From assembly GCA_013215465.1 (NCBI GenBank), contig JABSOW010000018.1, positions 70,174 to 103,993 on the forward strand: a stretch of DNA of 33,820 bases, given 5' to 3'. The stretch's first letter is position 1, and every line of letters begins with the position of its first letter. Position numbers and translations under genes: made by a program. The stretch is from Colwellia sp. (lineage in GTDB: Bacteria > Pseudomonadota > Gammaproteobacteria > Enterobacterales > Alteromonadaceae). The notes under the pieces are model-generated. The model was not told the origin of the DNA and did not search any database. It saw only the letters and a list, made by a program, of their open reading frames with translations. Shown here in pieces: positions 7,089 to 15,371 of this stretch.

Positions 7089-10000
7089 TATTTAACTCCT
7101 TTGCACTTTCTTGTTGTGCTTGCACTTCGGTACTTACCTTTGTACTGGCTTTGGCTTTATTACGTTGCTCGAGTAATTCATCTAAGCGAGATTGCGGAAT
7201 TTCGGCGTGATAAATTTTATTGTCTTTTAATTTATAGTGGCGATTATACAAGGATAAAATATGGCGATCTGTAGAAGGGGACGCAGATAACATACTGATA
7301 TTATTATCATTAAACATTTGTAATAATAGGTCGATATTTTCAGCAGCTAGCTCACCCAGTTCATCTACTGGTAAAATTATTTGGCTAGGATGTTTGCTGT
7401 CACCCCGTAGCATGGCTAAAAGACCAGCAAATAATGACAACATCGCTAAATAAGACAGTCCCGTGGAGCTAACTTTTTTCAACTGCTTAGCATTACGAGC
7501 GTATTTTATTTGGCCTTTTTCTACAATGGTAAATTCTAAATCAAACAAATTATTGTGCGCTAAAACAAAACCTTCATTAGGAAGATAACTGGCTAGTTTT
7601 TGCATAGCAAACACTAAATCGTCCGGTACCTCACCCAGACCATCACGTAATTGGTCTTTATGTAGTTCAAAAACCTCAGCAAAGCTTTTTAAGGGTCCCC
7701 AGTAATCTAATTCTTCTTGCTTCATTACCGTAGTCACATTGATGTCGGCTAAGGCTTCAAAATGCGCTAACGCGGTAACCTTAGTTGATAAAAGTTTACC
7801 TATTCGCTTTATATTACGACCAAAGTTTTCTATATGTTGATAAAACTCGTTGATCATAGTGGCGTTAACAGTAACTAATTGATAGGTACTTTGCTGCTTT
7901 TGCTCGGCGCTATTTAATAACTCACTAATGGGCTCTCGATATTTAAACAGTGCTTTGGCGCCAGTATAGTTATCGTTATCAACTAATAGTTTTTGCCAGT
8001 TTTCATAAAGCTCACTCCCGGAATGATCTTTTCTAAAACGTTCACTAAAGGTGTTGAGCTGACTCGCCAAACGTTTTTCAATGGCTTTAAATTGTTGGTA
8101 AAAATCATGACAAAAGCTAACGGTTAAATCGGCTTGGTTTGCTGGCTCTTGTTGACAAAGCTCACTAGCAATTGCTGACATTTCACACAAGCGCTTATTA
8201 TCATTAAGTTGCACTAATAAGTCATCAGTGGCTTGTTTTTGCTGATTTGTTTTTTTTATCAGCTGTTTTAATTCATTAATTTTTGTTGTTAGGTCAATAC
8301 GAGTATCTTCATGATCAGATTCAAGGTTGCGTTTAACAATTTTTCTATTTTGATTTTCTTCAGCCAAAGCATCACGGTGACAATAACGTTCATTCATAAA
8401 ACTGTGATAGTCTCGTGCCTTTTGGGCAAATAGCGCACATTGTTGTAAGTTTTGCTCTAAGATAATCCGCTTGGCGATGCCTTTGTCTACTTCACCTTCT
8501 GGATCAAGTTTTTCAATATCACTGGCTTGCTGTTTTTTAAGTTCGGCTAACCGTTGTTTTGCATTCGCTTTTAGTTCGATAAGTTGCTCAGTTAGGAGTG
8601 TTAACTGGTTATCTCTATCACTTTCAACCACCATGCACTTTTCTAACTTGTCATTCGTTAGTTCATGCAATTGTTCGGCTTTACTTTCTTCAAAGCGGTA
8701 CTGCTTTTTTTCAACTACTTTTATTAGCTGAGTGAAACTTTGTAATTGCGCTGCAACCGTTTGATTATGTGCCTTAATAGCCAGTTGTTTTTTGATTGCT
8801 AAGCTTTCTTGCTGTGTTTGCAATTGTCCTAAAGTTAACTTTTGCTGGTTTAGGTTTTGTGCCTGCTGCGTGACATTGAGTTTATGCTGATTAAGCGCTT
8901 TAACGATAGATTTTAAATGCTCATCAAGCTGGGCAATTTTATCTGTTTGCGCTTGCAACTTAGTTTCAATAACTTGACGTTTCTCTCTAAGCTGAGCTTC
9001 GTCTAAAAATAATGAATCATCACAAGGAAGTTGCTGTAAATCTAGTGATAAGCCATAAAGTGTGGCTGGTGCCTTGTCGTTGTTGTCTAGCCACTGTGGA
9101 TTTAAATCACTACGGGATAATTGCTCTGTAGTTAGTAAACGGCCAATATTTTGTTGCCAATTAGCTGCTTTCGGCTCGTTAATAAGGTAATGGTGTAAAG
9201 ATCCCGTTTGCGGCAGCAGTTGTAAATCAACTTGCTGATAATCTTGACGTAACTGTTCTAGGTAACGATTAGCTTCACTGCGCTGACCTAATTGTTGATC
9301 CTGTTGTTTCTCTAATTGATATTGCTGTTTTTGTAACTCTGACTCTTGTTGCAACAGCTGATGATAACTTTGCTGAGCCTGAGACAATGCTTGCACATTA
9401 TCGTCGATATCTTTAATTAGCTCTGCCGGTATTACTGGATAAGCTAGCTGCTGTTTCGCACTGTCTAATTGATGTTGTATTTGTTGCTGATCTTTTTGCA
9501 GCTTAAGCTCTTCTTTATGTAATTGGGCATTAAGCGACTGTGCTTGTTGATGAAATACGTTATTAATATGGGTTAATTGCGCATTTGCCTGGCTAGTAAT
9601 AAGCGCCGACTTTTCGTTATTACTACTAATGGCTTTAAGCTTTTCAACTTCAATTTTTTGAATTAGTTGATCAAATTTCTGACCAATTTTAGTGATATTT
9701 CCTTCAAAAGCATCGATAATGGCAATAACTTCATTCAGCTCTGCTTGAATTTGTGGTGCTTGCTCGGCCTTGATTTGATAGCTACTGGCATCATCGTCAT
9801 CATAATTGAGCTTGTCAGCATCAAGTAAATCAATTTTACTTAAATCAGCATTAATCTTAGCATTGAGATCAAATAGGGCTTTTTGATATTGCTCAATGGC
9901 ATTGGCTAAATCGGTATCGAGTTTATTGCGTGTTTGTATGCTATTTTTTTTAACGGCGTCTCGGTCTTGCTGTTTTAGTTCAAGACGCTCTTGATGTGCT

Positions 10001-10839
10001 ATTACTTCTGCGTGCAGATGTTGTAACTTATTTAATAAACTGGTTAAAGCACTAAAATCGTTCTGCCAAACAGAAATTTTATCGGCGACTTTTTTAATGG
10101 CGCGACTGGCCTGAATATCGGCAAGCCAGCCAGTAATATCGGCTTTATTTAAACTTAGCTGCTCTTTTTCATCGTTAGTATTACGGGCAAGATGATCACT
10201 GGCAATAGCCACCAGCATGCGTTTAACAGCTTCAAAATCTAGGTTTTTTTCTATGGTGCCGTTAATCACTTTATCAATATGTGGGCAGGCTTGCTCACTA
10301 AAAGAAAAACGATTTTGCAATAATCTTATTTCTTTGTGTTTACGGCCACTGCGTAAATTCTGAATAACTTGACGGTATTTATCTATGCCTAAAAACTTAG
10401 AGCTTTCTTTACCTATGTTGCGATAGTTTTTCTCTATTTCATTGATAGTAAAGGGTTTAGCTTTACTAGCTTGGTTACTGGCAATAAAGTGTTGCGCGTC
10501 GTACGCAGCATCAATAAATTTAAAGTGCACGCCTCTACCATCACTGGTGGCTAACACTTGGCATTTTTGGCCAAAGGGTCTGGCATATTCGTATACTAAA
10601 ATACTGGATTCACGTGGTAAGTAAAAATCAGCAAAGTTTTTCGCTTGATCTACCTTGCTAACGATATCGCTAGGTCGCATGCCATAAAAAAGTGGCAATA
10701 AGCGCATTAATGAAGTTTTACCCGCGCCGTTGGTGCCTTCAAGTTGAGTGTGGCCAGTTAAGTCAAGTTCGTTTACTTGTCCTTGCCAAAAACTGTCGAT
10801 AATAATAATGCGCAGCAGCGAATAGCCATGTTCTGCCAT
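7081..10839 (-). CDS. jetC: JetC/MksB-like SMC ATPase of a Wadjet-type system (DUF3584-like)
   Basis: A 1252-residue SMC-type protein, first gene of the operon. Near the N-terminus, VNELDLTGHTQLEG leads into the Walker A motif GTNGAGKTS (residues 35-43). Two very long glutamine-rich coiled coils (about 230-550 and 620-950) flank a non-coiled, hinge-like segment around 555-615 (NWQQNIGRLL, LYGLSLDLQQL). The C-terminal head has the signature-like SSTGLSYLAML (about 1124) and the Walker B ILPVDELGEL (D about 1159). This is the head-coil-hinge-coil-head plan of MukB/MksB/JetC, which extrudes DNA loops using ATP. I believe it is closest to the DUF3584 type. AAGGA lies 6 bases before the ATG. The ATPase and architecture are certain; the anti-plasmid role is inferred from the Toprim gene in the operon. 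Confidence 0.85.
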   Translation of the reverse strand: MAEHGYSLLRIIIIDSFWQGQVNELDLTGHTQLEGTNGAGKTSLMRLLPLFYGMRPSDIVSKVDQAKNFADFYLPRESSILVYEYARPFGQKCQVLATSDGRGVHFKFIDAAYDAQHFIASNQASKAKPFTINEIEKNYRNIGKESSKFLGIDKYRQVIQNLRSGRKHKEIRLLQNRFSFSEQACPHIDKVINGTIEKNLDFEAVKRMLVAIASDHLARNTNDEKEQLSLNKADITGWLADIQASRAIKKVADKISVWQNDFSALTSLLNKLQHLHAEVIAHQERLELKQQDRDAVKKNSIQTRNKLDTDLANAIEQYQKALFDLNAKINADLSKIDLLDADKLNYDDDDASSYQIKAEQAPQIQAELNEVIAIIDAFEGNITKIGQKFDQLIQKIEVEKLKAISSNNEKSALITSQANAQLTHINNVFHQQAQSLNAQLHKEELKLQKDQQQIQHQLDSAKQQLAYPVIPAELIKDIDDNVQALSQAQQSYHQLLQQESELQKQQYQLEKQQDQQLGQRSEANRYLEQLRQDYQQVDLQLLPQTGSLHHYLINEPKAANWQQNIGRLLTTEQLSRSDLNPQWLDNNDKAPATLYGLSLDLQQLPCDDSLFLDEAQLREKRQVIETKLQAQTDKIAQLDEHLKSIVKALNQHKLNVTQQAQNLNQQKLTLGQLQTQQESLAIKKQLAIKAHNQTVAAQLQSFTQLIKVVEKKQYRFEESKAEQLHELTNDKLEKCMVVESDRDNQLTLLTEQLIELKANAKQRLAELKKQQASDIEKLDPEGEVDKGIAKRIILEQNLQQCALFAQKARDYHSFMNERYCHRDALAEENQNRKIVKRNLESDHEDTRIDLTTKINELKQLIKKTNQQKQATDDLLVQLNDNKRLCEMSAIASELCQQEPANQADLTVSFCHDFYQQFKAIEKRLASQLNTFSERFRKDHSGSELYENWQKLLVDNDNYTGAKALFKYREPISELLNSAEQKQQSTYQLVTVNATMINEFYQHIENFGRNIKRIGKLLSTKVTALAHFEALADINVTTVMKQEELDYWGPLKSFAEVFELHKDQLRDGLGEVPDDLVFAMQKLASYLPNEGFVLAHNNLFDLEFTIVEKGQIKYARNAKQLKKVSSTGLSYLAMLSLFAGLLAMLRGDSKHPSQIILPVDELGELAAENIDLLLQMFNDNNISMLSASPSTDRHILSLYNRHYKLKDNKIYHAEIPQSRLDELLEQRNKAKASTKVSTEVQAQQESAKELNNV

Positions 10840-10865
10840 ACTGTGTCCTTAGAAGAATAGATAGC

Positions 10866-10897
10866 AAAGCCAAGAACAGTCAATTTGTCTTGGCTTT
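10866..10897. repeat. Inverted repeat in the leader of the Wadjet-like operon
   Basis: AAAGCCAAGA and TCTTGGCTTT are perfect 10-bp arms around a 12-base loop, 27 bp upstream of the SMC gene. No T-run follows in the leftward direction. It could be a leader hairpin, an operator, or the terminator of the upstream M23 gene. Confidence 0.5.
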
Positions 10898-10901
10898 GTA
10901 G

Positions 10902-10940
10902 TAATACTTTTAAATATTTATTTTAAATAATACTTTTAAA
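10902..10940. repeat. 13-bp direct repeat in the putative jet promoter region
   Basis: TAATACTTTTAAA occurs at 10902-10914 and again at 10928-10940, 26 bp apart, in a very AT-rich spacer. The leftward promoter of the Wadjet-like operon must lie in or beyond here. I could not settle on a convincing -35/-10 pair. The repeats could be operator half-sites. Confidence 0.4.
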
Positions 10941-10974
10941 CATAAAGGGAGATTAAAAGTGATCGTGTTAACGG

Positions 10975-11805
10975 CTATTGAATAGGGCTGATTTTCATCG
11001 CCAATTGCGGATCAAACCTAACCTGATGCCAATTCATACGCCAATCTAAATGTGGCCCAGTTACCCGACCTGAATTACCAACTTTGGCAATGATATCTCC
11101 TTGCTTTACTTTATCACCAACCTTTACCAATGAAGCACTTAGGTGTAAAAAGTTTGAGGTGATACCATGACCGTGATCAATAACCAGGGTGCCACCAGAA
11201 TAAAACATATCGGGCACCCATAATAACACAGTGCCACTAGCAGGCGCTTTGACTGGAGCACCGATTTGTCCGGCATAATCAACACCAAAGTGTGGGTTTT
11301 TAGCTATGCCATTATAAAAACGCTGGCTACCATAAACGCCGGTAATGCGAGCGCTTCTTGGCGCGATAAAGCCCTGCGAAAAATCAGTTAAGTTACTGGA
11401 AACTTTACGAACCTTAACCATTGCTGCGCGATCTTCACCGGCACGTATATTGGCTTTTTTATTGGGGTTCATGATCTTTTTACTAATGCCTTCAACACGT
11501 GATATTTTGTAATCACGCTTTGTTGGGGTAAAAGTTTGCGTTTCTATTTTCCCTGCTGGCGAGGTAATCGTTAACGTGTATTTCATTTTATCATCACGCG
11601 AAAAAGCAAATACATAGTCGCCTTGCGCAGATACCGGTAGCACTTTCTTATTTAACCTTACCACATTGTTAGTATGAGTTTTTCCTATGACTAAACCGCC
11701 CTGCTTTATTTCACCTGAAAGCTGTATTTCTGCTTGCGCGCTTATAACAGGTAGAGTGCTTAAACTCACCATGAGCAGAGCATAACGTTTTTTTAGTTTA
11801 AGCAC
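10975..11805 (-). CDS. Exported M23 family (LytM-like) peptidase-fold protein
   Basis: A 276-residue protein with a clear signal peptide: LKLKKR, a hydrophobic core, then SAQA before EIQLSG. The start is GTG at 11803-11805, overlapping the upstream stop by 8 bases with GGGG about 9 bases before it; earlier frames lack the signal. After a beta-rich linker comes the M23 domain: NPHFGVDYAG (H-x3-D), LVIDHGHG, FLHLS and TGPHLDWRMNW. In LytM-type enzymes the last motif is HLH; here the zinc-binding second histidine is an aspartate. I recall HLD as common in a proteobacterial M23 subfamily. It is probably a periplasmic cell-wall hydrolase or a regulator of one. The gene ends a pyrC-PTPS-M23 run. 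Confidence 0.82.
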   Translation of the reverse strand: MLKLKKRYALLMVSLSTLPVISAQAEIQLSGEIKQGGLVIGKTHTNNVVRLNKKVLPVSAQGDYVFAFSRDDKMKYTLTITSPAGKIETQTFTPTKRDYKISRVEGISKKIMNPNKKANIRAGEDRAAMVKVRKVSSNLTDFSQGFIAPRSARITGVYGSQRFYNGIAKNPHFGVDYAGQIGAPVKAPASGTVLLWVPDMFYSGGTLVIDHGHGITSNFLHLSASLVKVGDKVKQGDIIAKVGNSGRVTGPHLDWRMNWHQVRFDPQLAMKISPIQ

Positions 11806-12679
11806 TGACGATGGCCCCTTTAGCAACACCTTCATAGGCGATAACCTTAACCGTTTTGCTTGGCAGATCTTTTTTAAGTTGTCTGGCAATAAAGTCAGCG
11901 AGTAATTCCACCGTGGAATCACAATCAACAACATCAAGTACTTTACACTCAACGGCAATATCAAATCGACCTTGTGGCGCGGTATAACTAAAATATTGGT
12001 GATCGGGTGTTAAATTATCCATGGCTGTAGTTGAAAGCTCAATTTCTTCTTTGGCAATTCTATCTGCTTCACTAGCAATATATATATCTTGCCAACGTTG
12101 ACACCATTTATATTCTAGTTGGCTATCTTTTTGCTCATCGACAAAAATTTGAATTTTAGATCTATGACCATGGGCAATACGCTGACAATTACCATCATGG
12201 AGTTTTAAACCATGGGTGTAATGATAATAATCACTGCTGATATTTTCAGGACGTAAGGTTAAGGTTAACCCTTGCACGTTACTTGGTAGCTCGGCCATAA
12301 TAATCGCATGCAAATGCTCAGTAACTGTGGCGATTGTTATCTGTAAACAATCAATTTGAGCGAAAGCGCAGCTAGGTGATTGTAAATAATAACTGGCACG
12401 TTCGCTTAAATAATCAATGGTTTGATGGTTGGCATGATGAGTTGAGTCTGCCAAGGTTAACTCAGCTGCTTGCATAGGCAACAGTAATTTATGATCAACC
12501 GCTTCATCAATAATAGCCTTGATCTGCTTTTTAACAATGGCAAAATCAAGCACCATAGATTGCTCATTTAACGAGCCATCCAGTAACACATCAACAATCC
12601 AGCTTTCGCCAACAATACCGCGCTCATTACAAAGGTAAGAGAAATCAATCACGGTTAAATCATCTACAAATAATTGCAT
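11798..12679 (-). CDS. Two-domain 6-pyruvoyl-tetrahydropterin synthase / QueD-like protein
   Basis: A 293-residue protein made of two T-fold (PTPS/6-carboxytetrahydropterin synthase) units. The second (about 150-293) keeps the zinc set in YTHGLKLHDGNCQRIAHGHR: one His, the catalytic Cys, and the HGH pair. It also keeps a candidate Asp-His (TPDHQYF) and the final glutamate (VIAYEGVAKGA). The first unit (1-145) aligns through LFVDDLTVIDFSYL, VLDFAIVKKQI and VDHKLLLP. There the zinc histidines are replaced (VGES in place of HGHS), so it looks structural. QueD makes 6-carboxy-tetrahydropterin for queuosine; this long form may act on a related pterin. AAGGG lies 6 bases before the ATG. It follows pyrC by 25 bp. 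Confidence 0.75.
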   Translation of the reverse strand: MQLFVDDLTVIDFSYLCNERGIVGESWIVDVLLDGSLNEQSMVLDFAIVKKQIKAIIDEAVDHKLLLPMQAAELTLADSTHHANHQTIDYLSERASYYLQSPSCAFAQIDCLQITIATVTEHLHAIIMAELPSNVQGLTLTLRPENISSDYYHYTHGLKLHDGNCQRIAHGHRSKIQIFVDEQKDSQLEYKWCQRWQDIYIASEADRIAKEEIELSTTAMDNLTPDHQYFSYTAPQGRFDIAVECKVLDVVDCDSTVELLADFIARQLKKDLPSKTVKVIAYEGVAKGAIVSA

Positions 12680-12704
12680 TATAATCCCTTAAAACTCATT
12701 TATC

Positions 12705-13748
12705 TTAACCCTCAACTTGCCAAGCAATACTATCATCGCTACGAATAGGTACCACAACATCATTGCCAAAACTTAATGTTGCTGGTACTTGCCACGTTTT
12801 CTTAACGAGGGTGATTTTATCTTCAGCTACCGGCAATTGATAAAAGGCTGGACCGTTTAAACTAGCAAAAGCCTCTAACTTATCTAAGGCATTTTCTTGT
12901 TCGAATACTTCTGCATAAAGCTCTATTGCCGCATGGGCGGTATAAGAGCCAGCACAACCACAGCTAGATTCTTTAGCATGTTGAGCATGGGGGGCTGAAT
13001 CAGTACCTAAGAAAAATTTAGCATTACCACTGGTTGCAGCGGCAATTAACGCTTGCTGATGAATATTACGCTTTAAAATAGGTAAGCAAAAGTAGTGAGG
13101 ACGAATACCGCCAACTAACATATGGTTACGGTTAAATAATAAGTGATGCGCAGTAATGGTTGCGGCAACGTTGTTACCAGCACTTTGCACAAAATCAACC
13201 GCATTTTTAGTGGTGATATGCTCTAGCACTACTTTTAGATCCGGATAATTAGCAACTAACGGCGCCAATATAGTATCAATGAACACTTGCTCACGATCAA
13301 AAATATCAATGTCATCGGTGGTTACTTCACCATGAATTAATAATGGCATACCAACATTTTGCATGGCGACAAAGACTTCTTTTAAATTGGCAACATCGGT
13401 AACACCAGAAGAAGAATTAGTGGTTGCGCCAGCAGGATATAATTTTGCCGCATAAACAATGCCTGAATCTTTTGCCTCAATAATATCTTGGGCACTGGTA
13501 TTGTCTGTTAAATAAAGCACCATTAAGGGTTGAAAATGTTTACTTGGTGAGGCCGCCATAATGCGATCGTAGTAGTTTTTCGCAAGCTGTGCATTGGTTA
13601 CTGGCGGTACTAAATTTGGCATAACAATAGCACGGCCAAAGTAGCGGCTAATATCAGCGACGGTATTTTTTAATACCTCACCATCGCGTAAATGTACGTG
13701 CCAATCGTCAGGGCGAGCAATAGTGATTGTACTAATTTGAGCTGTCAT
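12705..13748 (-). CDS. pyrC: Dihydroorotase
   Basis: A 347-residue enzyme (E. coli PyrC has 348) that cyclises N-carbamoyl-aspartate to dihydroorotate in pyrimidine synthesis. All metal and active-site motifs are present: WHVHLRDG with zinc ligands H17 and H19, the lysine to be carboxylated in [27 protein letters not shown] and the catalytic aspartate in LGTDSAPH. The ATG at 13746-13748 gives the family length; an in-frame TTG five codons upstream is less likely. It is the first gene of a leftward run with the PTPS-like and M23 genes, about 125 bp after yejK. Confidence 0.96.
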   Translation of the reverse strand: MTAQISTITIARPDDWHVHLRDGEVLKNTVADISRYFGRAIVMPNLVPPVTNAQLAKNYYDRIMAASPSKHFQPLMVLYLTDNTSAQDIIEAKDSGIVYAAKLYPAGATTNSSSGVTDVANLKEVFVAMQNVGMPLLIHGEVTTDDIDIFDREQVFIDTILAPLVANYPDLKVVLEHITTKNAVDFVQSAGNNVAATITAHHLLFNRNHMLVGGIRPHYFCLPILKRNIHQQALIAAATSGNAKFFLGTDSAPHAQHAKESSCGCAGSYTAHAAIELYAEVFEQENALDKLEAFASLNGPAFYQLPVAEDKITLVKKTWQVPATLSFGNDVVVPIRSDDSIAWQVEG

Positions 13749-13873
13749 TCTATATATTTCCAATATTATTTGATTTTTCAGACTTAGTTCATCAAGTTAG
13801 CTAAGTCTTTTATATCATTACGTAAAACCCAATAAAACCATGTAACGCGTAGCCTATTACCTAGTCATTTAAC

Positions 13874-15022
13874 TCATTGTCCGACTGTTTCTTCATCGTT
13901 GCTAATGTCTGCATTCGCCAGCAAGGCTTGTAATTGTTCTTTCAAATTTGGTGGCACTTTATAAATAGTAATAGAGTCATTATGTGGATTATAAACCACA
14001 TCCTGACCGAAATGGCTGCGCTCAAAACTTAAACTGATGCCGTTACCATATCCTGAATATTTAGTGATTTTATTTACCACAGCTTGGTCGTGTGGAAAAG
14101 ACTCTTCTAATGGATAAGACTGTTGTTGGCAAAATTGATAAAAATCTTGTTCATTACCATTAGCATCCGTTGAGGTATGACCAATAACCTTGCCTACTTC
14201 TTGTATAGATACATCTTGCGAGCTAGCTTTTTGTTCTTTACAGTAACTTAATAATTCTTTACGCGTTTGTTGTTTTTCAGTAGCATCCAATTGGTTTACC
14301 GCCACATAATCTTCAACGGCCTGTACTAAGGTTTGGGTTTGCTCTTTTGAGTTTAAGCCTTCTTCACACCCTAAAAAGTCTAGGAAAAAATCAGAAACTT
14401 TACGCCCTGCACGGCCTTTAATAAAAGAAATGTAACGATTGCCACTGGCGTTTTGCTGATAATCAAATAAATCAATGCGCGCTGCCAATTGCAGTTTGTT
14501 TACATCAAGATGTTGAGCCGCAGAAATATTTAACTCGCCATCAACACTATAATGTTCGGACACTGGTATAACAGCGACCAGTAAAAATCGCCCGCCCATA
14601 TATTCATAGTGGCAAACAATAAGGTAACCGGTTTCTTCTAAATCATATTTTTCTATTTCATTTTTTAGGGTATTGGCCGCTTGCGTACTAAACAGATAAA
14701 AATTTTGCTGGTCATTTAAATAGCTTTCCATTAAATCAACAAAACGGGCAGTAGTTACGCTAGCCGTTGCAAGTTCATCGCCATCATTATTAACGACTTC
14801 TGTTTGCTCAGCATTCGATTCATGGTGTGTTAATGCCATGTTATTAAAGCTACCGTAAGCTTTGTTTCCTTTGGCATTGTAGATGGCATGTAAGCTATCG
14901 ACAAAAGCGGTTATTTTTTGTCCTATGTCAATATTTTCAGGACCTAAGCGCAATAGCACTTCTCCTGATTCTTCTTTTTTAGCAAGGAAGTGTAAGGCGA
15001 TATTTGAAATGATTAAGCTCAT
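13874..15022 (-). CDS. yejK: Nucleoid-associated protein YejK (NdpA)
   Basis: A 382-residue protein that matches the YejK/NdpA family through its N-terminus (ALHFL, then VLLRLGPENIDI), FVDSLHAIYNAKGNKAYGSF, the central VAVIPVSEHYSVDGELNIS, and RYISFIKGRAGRKVSDFFLDFLGCEEG. It binds the nucleoid in E. coli; its biochemical role is poorly known. It is slightly longer than the E. coli protein (335), with insertions around residues 75-90 and at the C-terminus. It is divergent from yejL-yejM across an 88-bp spacer, the arrangement typical of gammaproteobacteria. Confidence 0.93.
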   Translation of the reverse strand: MSLIISNIALHFLAKKEESGEVLLRLGPENIDIGQKITAFVDSLHAIYNAKGNKAYGSFNNMALTHHESNAEQTEVVNNDGDELATASVTTARFVDLMESYLNDQQNFYLFSTQAANTLKNEIEKYDLEETGYLIVCHYEYMGGRFLLVAVIPVSEHYSVDGELNISAAQHLDVNKLQLAARIDLFDYQQNASGNRYISFIKGRAGRKVSDFFLDFLGCEEGLNSKEQTQTLVQAVEDYVAVNQLDATEKQQTRKELLSYCKEQKASSQDVSIQEVGKVIGHTSTDANGNEQDFYQFCQQQSYPLEESFPHDQAVVNKITKYSGYGNGISLSFERSHFGQDVVYNPHNDSITIYKVPPNLKEQLQALLANADISNDEETVGQ

Positions 15023-15110
15023 ATAATACTCAAGTGACTTTAATAGTATATTGTTCAGGCATTTGATAAACTAAGGCTATTAAATTTATCATCAGCAATT
15101 AAGTGTTATT

Positions 15111-15329
15111 ATGCCCATTGTATCGAAATACTCCAATGAACGTGTAGAAAAAATTATTCAAGAATTAATGGATGTTCTTGTAAACGAATCAGCAACCACA
15201 GATTTAGCGTTAATGTGTTTAGGAAATACCATTACCAATGTTATTAGCAAAATTCCTGCTGATCAGCAAAGCGCTATTGTAGACAATTTTAGCCGTGCAT
15301 TAAAACAATCTATTCAAAAAATTCATTAG
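15111..15329 (+). CDS. yejL: YejL family protein (UPF0352)
   Basis: A 72-residue helical protein. [21 protein letters not shown] and the following [14 protein letters not shown] are characteristic of the YejL/UPF0352 family, small dimeric proteins of unknown function. It lies 42 bp before yejM and divergent from yejK, the same order as in Enterobacteria, which supports the assignment. Confidence 0.93.
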   Translation: MPIVSKYSNERVEKIIQELMDVLVNESATTDLALMCLGNTITNVISKIPADQQSAIVDNFSRALKQSIQKIH

Positions 15330-15371
15330 TTTCATATATTAATTTATCAAATTTAAGAAGAATAATAATCA

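Noticed and set aside
8471..8731. Open frame on the plus strand inside the SMC gene
   Set aside because: It is Ser/Cys/Phe-rich, as expected for the complement of coiled-coil codons. No start signal or domain.
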